A DNA stretch of 6,879 nucleotides from NCBI GenBank assembly GCA_023252065.1, contig JAHEXO010000120.1, positions 1-6,879 on the forward strand. Reading direction: 5' to 3'. The stretch is from Nocardioides sp. GTDB taxonomy: Bacteria; Actinomycetota; Actinomycetes; Propionibacteriales; Nocardioidaceae. The position numbers were made by a program, and so were the translations under genes. Of this stretch, positions 1 through 5,920 are shown one piece after another (within the stretch, counting starts at the first letter, position 1; every line of letters starts with the position of its first letter). The notes beneath the pieces are model-generated. The model was not told the DNA's origin. It made no database searches and worked only from the letters and a program-made list of their open reading frames with translations.

Positions 1-118
1 GGTCGCGGCGTACGGACGCCTCGGACACGTCGAGCCGCTCGGCGAGCTCGGTGACGCCGACCGAGCCGCTCTCGTTGAGCTGCTGCAGGATCAGCCCGAG
101 GCGGACGTCTTGTCGCAT
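1..118 (-). CDS. DeoR-family transcriptional regulator, N-terminal part (runs off left edge)
   Basis: Only the first 39 codons are in the window, read leftwards from ATG at 118..116. The peptide starts MRQDVRLGLILQQL and continues through a helix-turn-helix of the DeoR type: a first helix with the I-L-x-x-L pattern (residues 10-14), a GSVGVTELAERLDVS segment (about 18-32) and the recognition helix ending SEASVRRD (32-39), matching the family pattern S-x-x-T-[IV]-R-R-D-L with Ala for Thr. An in-frame TAG at 130..128, four codons upstream, makes 118 the natural start. There is no Shine-Dalgarno sequence, but a TAGTGT box sits exactly where a leaderless transcript would need it. DeoR proteins bind phosphorylated sugars through a C-terminal domain (not visible here) and usually repress nearby sugar genes. 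Its divergent position beside a sugar ABC operon suggests, without proving, that it controls that operon. The effector is unknown. Confidence 0.85.
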   Translation of the reverse strand, partial: MRQDVRLGLILQQLNESGSVGVTELAERLDVSEASVRRD

Positions 119-124
119 AACTGC

Positions 125-130
125 ACACTA
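125..130 (-). promoter_or_regulatory. -10 element of a probable leaderless promoter for the DeoR-family gene
   Basis: On the minus strand TAGTGT (130 to 125) matches the actinobacterial SigA -10 pattern TANNNT. It is followed by six bases (GCAGTT) and then the ATG start codon at 118. This would put transcription initiation at or next to the A of the start codon, which is the usual arrangement of leaderless actinobacterial genes and explains the missing ribosome binding site. No convincing -35 hexamer lies 17-18 bases upstream. The spacing and motif are seen directly; promoter activity is inferred. Confidence 0.5.
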
Positions 131-178
131 GCCGTCCGTTCGTGCTCATTTCGCGCATCTGCTCGGGCGTCGGGTCCC

Positions 179-207
179 TTGACCGGCCACGCCAACCGTG
201 CAAGGCT
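179..207 (+). promoter_or_regulatory. Candidate promoter of the sugar ABC transporter operon
   Basis: TTGACC (179-184) matches five of six positions of the -35 consensus. After a 17-base spacer comes AAGGCT (202-207), a weak -10 that keeps the important A at position 2 and T at position 6. The predicted transcript would begin near 213-215, leaving a leader of about 50 bases before the binding-protein start at 265. The -35 box also forms one arm of a short inverted repeat, GGTC-CCTT-GACC (173-184). No other pair of hexamers between 119 and 264 looks better on this strand, but GC-rich promoters are poorly predictable by eye. Confidence 0.35.
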
Positions 208-219
208 GAACAGAGTTCA
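207..219. promoter_or_regulatory. Palindrome TGAAC-AGA-GTTCA, candidate operator
   Basis: A perfect 5-base inverted repeat with a 3-base centre, placed between the divergent regulator and transporter genes and directly over the predicted start of the transporter transcript. A repressor bound here would block the rightward promoter. The divergent DeoR-family protein is the obvious candidate, but DeoR-family sites vary widely between members and a 10-base palindrome can arise by chance. The palindrome is seen directly; the function is inference. Confidence 0.35.
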
Positions 220-264
220 CGATCGAATCTGCTTGATCTCCTCGTCAGCGAAGGGAAGAGTGCG

Positions 265-1566
265 ATGTCACCGAACCCGGGTCCCGCATCTCGGCCCACC
301 CGCCCACTGCGCGCCCTGGTGGCCGTCGCCCTGGTCGCCGGGGTCCTGACCGCGTGCGGAGGCGGCAACGGCTCGGGCGGCAGCGCGTCGATCGTGGTGA
401 CGCACGGCTACACCGACGTCGAGGCCACGGCGATCAAGGCCGCCGCCGCGACCTGGAACCAGCAGCACCCCGACGAGAAGGTGAGCCTGCAGTTCAACGG
501 CGGCAACGACAGTGCGCTGCAGAAGACCGTCGCCGGGTTCGCGGCCGGCAACTACCCCGACGTCGCCTACCAGTACGGCTCCTCGGCCAGCCAGCTCGCG
601 AAGCAGCCCAAGCTGGTCGACCTCACCGACAAGGTCAAGGCCCCCTCGGTGGACTGGAACGACTTCTACCCCTCGGCCCGCGAGGCGTCCACGGTCGACG
701 GCAAGGTGGTCGGCGTACCGGCCCTGATCGACAACCTCAGCCTGGTCTACAACAAGGCGCTGTTCGCCAAGGCCCACGTGGCCCCGCCCACCAACGACTG
801 GACCTGGCAGGACTTCCGCGACGCGGCCAAGAAGCTGACCGACCCGAGCACCAAGACCTTCGGCTGGGCCTACGTCAACGACGGCAGCGAGGACACGGTC
901 TGGCGCTACCTCGCCATGCTCTGGCAGGCCGGTGGCGAGCTGCTCAACTCCGACAACACCAAGGCGGCGTTCGACTCCGCCGCCGGCAAGGCAGCCCTGC
1001 AGCAGCTCCAGGACATGGCGGTCACCGACAAGTCCGTCTACCTCGACCAGGGCAACGGGCAGTACCTCAACCTGTTCAACAACGGCAAGATCGCCATGCT
1101 CTGGACCGGTCCCTGGGACCTGTCGAGCATCAACTCCGACGTGCCGTACGACGTGACCTACCTGCCCGGGTACAACGGCAACCACGAGACGATCTCCGGC
1201 CCCGACCTCTACATGCTGTTCGACCACTCGGCGGCGCGGTCGAAGTCGGCGTTCGACTTCGTCACCTGGCTGACGTCGGCTAAGCAGCACCTGAAGTTCG
1301 CGATCGCGACCGGTGACCTCCCCCTGCGTCAGTCCGAGACCACGCTGCCGGGCTACCAGACCTTCTTGAAGAAGTTCCCGGCCGAGAAGGTCTTCGTCGC
1401 CAACCTCGACAACGTCAAGCACGTGCGCCCCAACATCCCGTCGTACTCCGAGGTGTCGGCCGCCATCGGGACGATGGTCCAGTCCGTGCTGCTCGGCCAG
1501 GCGAGCCCCGACCAGGCCCTGAGCGACGCCACGGACCAGGTCAACGCGGCGCTGGCCGGGTCGTGA
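265..1566 (+). CDS. Carbohydrate ABC transporter substrate-binding lipoprotein
   Basis: A 433-residue extracytoplasmic solute-binding protein of the CUT1 family (SBP family 1), which would capture a sugar outside the membrane and hand it to the two permeases encoded next. The start is ATG 265, preceded by a purine-rich AAGGGAAGAG (251-260). It gives a classical lipoprotein signal: Arg residues at 10, 13 and 16, a hydrophobic stretch (about 17-28) and the lipobox L-T-A-C with the lipidated cysteine at 31, followed by a Gly/Ser-rich linker. The body shows family landmarks: FNGGNDSALQKTVAGFAAGNYPD soon after the first strand, GVPALIDNLSLVYNKALF around 150-167, a WTWQDFRDAAKKL segment, and MLWTGPWD at 278-285. 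An upstream in-frame ATG at 142 would bury the signal peptide at residue 58 onward and is unlikely. The stop TGA overlaps the GTG start of the next gene (GTGA), so the genes are translationally coupled. Aromatic residues suggest carbohydrate binding, but the substrate cannot be assigned. Confidence 0.93.
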   Translation: MSPNPGPASRPTRPLRALVAVALVAGVLTACGGGNGSGGSASIVVTHGYTDVEATAIKAAAATWNQQHPDEKVSLQFNGGNDSALQKTVAGFAAGNYPDVAYQYGSSASQLAKQPKLVDLTDKVKAPSVDWNDFYPSAREASTVDGKVVGVPALIDNLSLVYNKALFAKAHVAPPTNDWTWQDFRDAAKKLTDPSTKTFGWAYVNDGSEDTVWRYLAMLWQAGGELLNSDNTKAAFDSAAGKAALQQLQDMAVTDKSVYLDQGNGQYLNLFNNGKIAMLWTGPWDLSSINSDVPYDVTYLPGYNGNHETISGPDLYMLFDHSAARSKSAFDFVTWLTSAKQHLKFAIATGDLPLRQSETTLPGYQTFLKKFPAEKVFVANLDNVKHVRPNIPSYSEVSAAIGTMVQSVLLGQASPDQALSDATDQVNAALAGS

Positions 1567-2531
1567 CCCAGGCTCGTCGACGGGCCACGATCCTGCCGCC
1601 GCGCCGGGTGGAGACGGTCCGGCCTCCGCGCCCCGGGAGGACCCGGTCCTGGCGCACTCGCAGCGACGCGGTCTCGGGCTGGGCGATGGTCAGCCCGAGC
1701 GTCCTGCTGATCGGGCTGTTCGGGCTGCTCCCGGTCGTCTGGGTCTTCGTGCTCTCCTTCGAGCACAACGACCTGCAGACACCCGGGCAGTGGGCCGGGC
1801 TCGACAACTACCGGCTGCTCCTGCACGACCCCGTGTTCGCCGACTCGGTCCGCCGCACGGTGATCTACACGGTGCTCTTCGTCCCGACCACGCTGGTGCT
1901 GTCGCTGCTCGCTGCGGCCGCACTGAACCGCCGGATCCGCGGCATCACGTTCTACCGCCTGGCGATCTTCATCCCGGTCGTGACCTCCACGGTCGCCACC
2001 GGCGTGATCTTCACGTGGCTGATGGACCCCGACTTCGGGCTGATCAACGCCGTGCTGAGCAAGCTGGGGCTGCCGACGTTCGGCTTCTTCTCCTCGCCGA
2101 GCCAGGCCCTGCTCTCCGTCGTCATCATGACGGTCTGGGGCTGGGTCGGCTTCGGCGCGCTGATCTTCCTGGCCGGCCTGCAGGGGATCCCGGCCGACCT
2201 GATCGAGGCCGCGCAGATCGACGGCTGCTCGCGGGCGGGCGCCTTCTGGCGGATCGAGGTGCCGCTGCTGCGGCCGGTCTCGGCGTTCCTCCTGGTCTGG
2301 CTGACCATCAACGCCCTGCAGCTGTTCGACGAGGTGTACGTGACCACCAAGGGCGGACCGCTCCACGCCACCACTGTGGTCGTCTACTACCTCTACATCC
2401 AGGCGTTCCAGTTCTTCCACGCCGGGTACGCCGCGGCCATCGCCGTCGTGCTGTTCGTGGTGATCGCGGCGATCACCCTGGTCCAGCTCCGGCTCACCCG
2501 TGACTCGTCGCCCGGCGGGGTCCCGCGATGA
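1563..2531 (+). CDS. Sugar ABC transporter permease, MalF/UgpA type
   Basis: A 322-residue inner membrane permease of the CUT1 class, one half of the transport channel. The start is GTG 1563, overlapping the stop of the binding-protein gene by four bases. The first 40 residues are Arg/Pro-rich and cytoplasmic (positive-inside), followed by six likely membrane helices at about 41-66, 98-121, 131-155, 183-208, 240-262 and 287-310. The EAA loop that docks with the ATPase is clear: E215-A216-A217, then Q-I-D-G221, ending in I231 and P234 (EAA---G---------I-LP pattern, here with V-P). Unlike E. coli MalF there is no large periplasmic insertion, as is normal for actinobacterial homologues. The C-terminal PGGVPR stretch is overlapped by the ATG of the second permease. 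Role is secure; substrate is not. Confidence 0.94.
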   Translation: MTQARRRATILPPRRVETVRPPRPGRTRSWRTRSDAVSGWAMVSPSVLLIGLFGLLPVVWVFVLSFEHNDLQTPGQWAGLDNYRLLLHDPVFADSVRRTVIYTVLFVPTTLVLSLLAAAALNRRIRGITFYRLAIFIPVVTSTVATGVIFTWLMDPDFGLINAVLSKLGLPTFGFFSSPSQALLSVVIMTVWGWVGFGALIFLAGLQGIPADLIEAAQIDGCSRAGAFWRIEVPLLRPVSAFLLVWLTINALQLFDEVYVTTKGGPLHATTVVVYYLYIQAFQFFHAGYAAAIAVVLFVVIAAITLVQLRLTRDSSPGGVPR

Positions 2532-3379
2532 CCACCGTGACCGACGTACGCCGACCAGTGCGGCGCCGACGGCTCCGTGCCCCCTCGCCCTGGCACCTGG
2601 TCCTGCTGCCGGTCGCGCTGGTGATGGCCACGCCCCTGGTGTGGATGCTGATCACCAGCCTGTCGACGCTCCAGGAGACCCGACGCTTCCCGCCGTCCCT
2701 GCCGAGCTCGTTGCAGTGGTCCAACTACGCGACCGCCTGGAACGACTCACCGATGGCCCAGTGGATGCTCAACAGCGCGATCGTCTCGGTCACCTGCGTG
2801 GTCAGCAACCTCGTGCTGTGCAGCCTGGCGGGCTACGCGTTCGCCCGCCTCCGGTTCCCCGGTTCGCAGGTGGCGTTCATCGCGATCCTGGCCACCCTCA
2901 TGGTGCCGTTCCAGGTGGTGATGATCCCGACTCTGCTGATCGTCAAGCACCTGGGCATCGTCGACACCTTGCCGGCGCTGATCCTGCCCAACCTCGCGAC
3001 GCCGTTCGGGATCTACCTCCTGCGCCAGTTCTTCGTGTCGCTGCCCGTCGAGCTCGAGGAGGCGGCGCTGATCGACGGTGCCGGCCGGCTGCGGATCCTG
3101 CGCAGCATCCTGCTGCCCCTGATGGGGCCGCCGCTGAGCACCGTCGCGGTGCTGACCTTCCTGTCGGTGTGGAACGACTTCCTGTGGCCGCTCGTGGTCA
3201 TCTCGACGCCCCAGCACATGACCGTCCAGCTCGGCCTGGCGACCTTCCAGAGCGCGCACTACACGAACTGGCCGGTCCTGATGGCGGCGACGCTGATCAG
3301 CCAGATCCCCGTGTTCGTGCTGTTTCTGGCCGGGCAGCGCTACTTCGTGCAGTCGATCGCGGGCACCGGCATCAAGTGA
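2528..3379 (+). CDS. Sugar ABC transporter permease, MalG/UgpE type
   Basis: A 283-residue second permease that would pair with the preceding one to form the channel. The start ATG 2528 overlaps the upstream stop (ATGA), and a GGCGGGG purine-rich stretch ends seven bases before it. After an Arg-rich cytoplasmic start (RRPVRRRRLR) there are six likely membrane helices: about 23-44, 82-105, 114-138, 147-170, 203-226 and 249-270. The MalG-type EAA loop is well preserved: E178-A179-A180-L-I-D-G184-A-G, ending LLPLMGP at 195-201. The C-terminus Q-R-Y-F-V-Q-S-I-A-G-T-G-I-K is the characteristic ending of this permease type. No ATP-binding subunit gene follows; the next gene is phosphoketolase. In actinobacteria many such binding-protein/permease/permease operons share one ATPase (MsiK type) encoded elsewhere, which is the likely case here. 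Confidence 0.95.
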   Translation: MTTVTDVRRPVRRRRLRAPSPWHLVLLPVALVMATPLVWMLITSLSTLQETRRFPPSLPSSLQWSNYATAWNDSPMAQWMLNSAIVSVTCVVSNLVLCSLAGYAFARLRFPGSQVAFIAILATLMVPFQVVMIPTLLIVKHLGIVDTLPALILPNLATPFGIYLLRQFFVSLPVELEEAALIDGAGRLRILRSILLPLMGPPLSTVAVLTFLSVWNDFLWPLVVISTPQHMTVQLGLATFQSAHYTNWPVLMAATLISQIPVFVLFLAGQRYFVQSIAGTGIK

Positions 3380-3414
3380 CGCGGCCCGCTTGTCCCGTGG
3401 TCGGGCGGGTGTAG

Positions 3415-3448
3415 GGGACCAACGTCGGTGGAAAGGTCGGTGACGACC
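3415..3448. promoter_or_regulatory. Two DosR/DevR-like inverted motifs upstream of xfp (candidate operators)
   Basis: The gap of 99 bases before xfp contains GGGACCAACGTCGG (3415-3428) and the perfect inverted repeat GGTCG-GTGA-CGACC (3435-3448). Their centres are 20 bases apart, two DNA turns. The first matches about 10 of 14 positions of the mycobacterial DosR core GGGACTWWAGTCCC; the second has the same 5-4-5 layout but differs in its inner bases. Relative to the predicted start near 3464 the first is centred at about -42, the position from which class II activators work. The symmetry and spacing are seen directly; involvement of a DosR/DevR-type regulator is inference. Confidence 0.3.
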
Positions 3449-3457
3449 CTCTAGCGT
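3429..3457 (+). promoter_or_regulatory. Probable promoter of the xfp-ackA operon
   Basis: TGGAAA (3429-3434; four of six matches to TTGACA) is followed after 17 bases by TAGCGT (3452-3457), which fits the actinobacterial -10 pattern TANNNT. Transcription would start near 3464, just before the GGAGG ribosome binding site at 3467-3471, giving a very short leader of about 15 bases. It indicates that xfp and ackA can be expressed separately from the ABC transporter operon. Just downstream of the permease stop there is only a small GC hairpin (CCCG-TGGT-CGGG, 3394-3405) without a T-tract, so read-through from the transporter operon cannot be excluded. Confidence 0.5.
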
Positions 3458-3478
3458 CGATTCCATGGAGGCCACCCG

Positions 3479-5914
3479 ATGACCACGCACGCCGTCACCC
3501 ACCCGACCACCACGCCCCTCGGTGCCGACGAGCTCGCCCGGATCGACGCCTGGTGGCGCGCGGCCAACTACCTGTCCGTCGGGCAGATCTACCTCATGGA
3601 CAACCCGCTGCTGCGCGAGCCGCTGAAGCCCGAGCACGTGAAGCCGCGGCTCCTCGGCCACTGGGGCACGACCCCGGGGCTGAACTTCGTCTACGCCCAC
3701 CTCAACCGAGCGATCGCCCAGCGCGACCTCGACATGATCTACGTGATCGGCCCCGGCCACGGCGGTCCGGGGCTGGTGGCGTCGTCCTACCTCGAGGGCA
3801 GCTACACCGAGACCTATCCCGACATCACCCTCGACGAGGAGGGGATGCAGCGGTTGTTCAAGCAGTTCTCCTTCCCCGGCGGAATCCCGAGCCACGTCGC
3901 CCCCGAGACCCCCGGCTCGATCCACGAGGGCGGCGAGCTCGGCTACTCGCTCGCCCACGCCTACGGCGCCGCGTTCGACAACCCCGACCTGGTGGTTGCT
4001 GCCGTGGTCGGCGACGGTGAGGCCGAGACCGGTCCGCTGGCAACGAGCTGGCACAGCACCAAGTTCGTCGACCCTGCCCGCGACGGCGCCGTCCTGCCGA
4101 TCCTGCACCTCAACGGCTACAAGATCGCCAACCCGACGGTGCTCGCGCGGATCCCCGACGACGAGCTCGACGCACTCCTGCGCGGCTACGGCCACACGCC
4201 GTACGTCGTCTCCGGTGACGATCCCGAGACGATGCACCAGGCCTTCGCCGCCACCCTCGACCGCTGCCTCGACGAGATCCGCGACCTCCAGGGACAGGCC
4301 CGCGCCGGCCGGCTCGAACGACGTCCCGCCTGGCCGATGATCGTGCTGCGCAGCCCCAAGGGCTGGACCGGGCCGAAGGAGGTCGACGGCGCGAAGATCG
4401 AGGGCTACTGGCACTCCCACCAGGTGCCGTTCGCCGACGCCCGGGGCAACGAGAGCCACCGGGTGATCCTCGAGGAGTGGATGCGCAGCTATCGCCCCGA
4501 GGAGCTCTTCGACGCGACCGGCGCTCCGGTCCCCGACATCCGCGACCTCCATCCCGAGGGCCCGCGCCGGATGAGTGCCAACCCGCACGCCAACGGCGGC
4601 CTGCTGCTCAAGGACCTACGACTCCCCGACTTCCGCGAGTATGCCGTCCCGGTCGCGCACCCGGGCACCGGCGCGGTCGAGTCGACCAAGGTGCTCGGGA
4701 CCTTCTTGCGCGACGTGATGGCGCGCAACTCCGACCGCTTCCGGGTCTTCTCGCCCGACGAGAACAACTCCAACCGCCTCCAGGACGTCCTCGAGGTCAC
4801 CGACCGGACCTGGAACGCCGAGACCCTGCCCTACGACGACCACCTCGCCCCTGACGGCCGGGTGATGGAGATCCTCTCGGAGCACACCTGCCAGGGCTGG
4901 CTCGAGGGCTACCTGCTGACCGGCCGGCACGGCTTCTTCTCCTGCTACGAGGCCTTCGTCCACGTCGTCGACTCGATGTTCAACCAGCACGCCAAGTGGA
5001 TGGAGAGCAGCAACCGGATCCCCTGGCGTCGTCCGGTCGCGTCGCTGAACTACCTGCTGACCTCGCACGTGTGGCGGCAGGACCACAACGGCTTCTCCCA
5101 CCAGGACCCCGGCTTCATCGACCACGTGGTGAACAAGAAGGCCGGCGTCATCCGCGTCTACCTCCCGCCCGACGCCAACACCCTGCTGTCGGTCGCCGAC
5201 CACTGCCTGCGCAGCAAGCAGTACGTCAACGTGATCGTGGCCGGCAAGCAGCCGGCCCTGCAGTACCTCGACATGGACCAGGCGATCGTGCACTGCACGA
5301 AGGGGATCGGCATCTGGGACTGGGCCGGCACCTCCGGCGACGAGGAGCCCGATGTGGTGATGGGCTGCGCGGGCGACGTCCCCACCATGGAGACGCTGGC
5401 CGCGGTCGACCTGCTGCGCGGCTTCTTCCCCGACCTCAAGATCCGGGTCGTGAACGTGGTCGACCTGATGCGGCTCCAGGGCCACAGCGAGCATCCGCAC
5501 GGGCTCAGCGAGGCGGACTTCGACGCCTTGTTCACCCGCGACAAGCCGGTGATGTTCGCCTACCACGGCTACCCCTGGCTGATCCACCGCCTGACCTACC
5601 GGCGTACCAACCACATGAACTTCCACGTGCGCGGCTACAAGGAGGAGGGCACGACCACCACGCCGTTCGACATGACCGTGCTCAACCAGGTCGACCGGTT
5701 CAACCTCGCGATCGACGTCATCGACCGCGTCCCCGGGCTGCAGGCGCGCGGCGGGGAGGCTCGCGAGTGGCTGCGCAACCGGCTGATCGAGCACGCGCTC
5801 TACATCCGCGAGCACGGCGAGGACCTGCCCGACGTCCGCGACTGGCAGTGGGGGCACGGCGAGGGTCCGCAGGTCCACACCAACCATCCGTCGCGCAACA
5901 CCCCGGAGGCCTGA
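3479..5914 (+). CDS. xfp: Xylulose 5-phosphate/fructose 6-phosphate phosphoketolase
   Basis: A complete 811-residue thiamine diphosphate enzyme, typical length for the family. It cleaves xylulose 5-phosphate (and in many members fructose 6-phosphate) with phosphate to acetyl phosphate plus glyceraldehyde 3-phosphate (or erythrose 4-phosphate) in the cytoplasm. ATG 3479 lies seven bases after GGAGG. N-terminal ThDP domain: [10 protein letters not shown] (61-70), GPGHGGPG (91-98), the family signature EGGELGY (150-156), and the Mg/ThDP-binding [16 protein letters not shown] starting at 178, then N212 and N218 near the metal site. SPKGWTGP is at 292-299 and WHSHQVPF at 311-318. The middle domain carries [10 protein letters not shown] (425-434) and CQGWLEGY (471-478), whose E476 aligns with the catalytic Glu479 of the Bifidobacterium enzyme; H61 and H94 likewise align with its His64 and His97. 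The C-terminal domain includes a [14 protein letters not shown] segment (668-681). All recognised catalytic residues are present, so activity is expected. Sugar preference (Xu5P only or dual) cannot be told from sequence. ackA follows after six bases. Confidence 0.98.
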   Translation: MTTHAVTHPTTTPLGADELARIDAWWRAANYLSVGQIYLMDNPLLREPLKPEHVKPRLLGHWGTTPGLNFVYAHLNRAIAQRDLDMIYVIGPGHGGPGLVASSYLEGSYTETYPDITLDEEGMQRLFKQFSFPGGIPSHVAPETPGSIHEGGELGYSLAHAYGAAFDNPDLVVAAVVGDGEAETGPLATSWHSTKFVDPARDGAVLPILHLNGYKIANPTVLARIPDDELDALLRGYGHTPYVVSGDDPETMHQAFAATLDRCLDEIRDLQGQARAGRLERRPAWPMIVLRSPKGWTGPKEVDGAKIEGYWHSHQVPFADARGNESHRVILEEWMRSYRPEELFDATGAPVPDIRDLHPEGPRRMSANPHANGGLLLKDLRLPDFREYAVPVAHPGTGAVESTKVLGTFLRDVMARNSDRFRVFSPDENNSNRLQDVLEVTDRTWNAETLPYDDHLAPDGRVMEILSEHTCQGWLEGYLLTGRHGFFSCYEAFVHVVDSMFNQHAKWMESSNRIPWRRPVASLNYLLTSHVWRQDHNGFSHQDPGFIDHVVNKKAGVIRVYLPPDANTLLSVADHCLRSKQYVNVIVAGKQPALQYLDMDQAIVHCTKGIGIWDWAGTSGDEEPDVVMGCAGDVPTMETLAAVDLLRGFFPDLKIRVVNVVDLMRLQGHSEHPHGLSEADFDALFTRDKPVMFAYHGYPWLIHRLTYRRTNHMNFHVRGYKEEGTTTTPFDMTVLNQVDRFNLAIDVIDRVPGLQARGGEAREWLRNRLIEHALYIREHGEDLPDVRDWQWGHGEGPQVHTNHPSRNTPEA

Positions 5915-5920
5915 GGGCCT

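Noticed and set aside
173..184. Inverted repeat GGTC-CCTT-GACC overlapping the candidate -35 box
   Set aside because: Only 4-base arms, easily due to chance; mentioned with the promoter but not called a separate operator.
142..264. Upstream in-frame start (ATG 142) extending the binding protein by 41 residues
   Set aside because: It would place the lipoprotein signal peptide in the interior with the lipobox Cys at residue 72, the added segment has no signal-like character, and ATG 265 has its own purine-rich ribosome binding site. The region also holds the divergent promoter elements.
354..1283. Plus-strand out-of-frame open frames inside real genes (354-1283, 1790-2503, 2500-3414, 4996-6030, 6027-6656, 6334-6681)
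   Set aside because: Arg/Pro/Ala-rich translations lying wholly or mostly within well-supported genes; no independent start signal or recognisable family.
3385..3409. Rho-independent terminator after the second permease
   Set aside because: CCCGC/GCGGG and CCCG-TGGT-CGGG pairings exist but are short, compete with each other and lack any T-tract. In such GC-rich DNA this is expected by chance, so I do not call a terminator.
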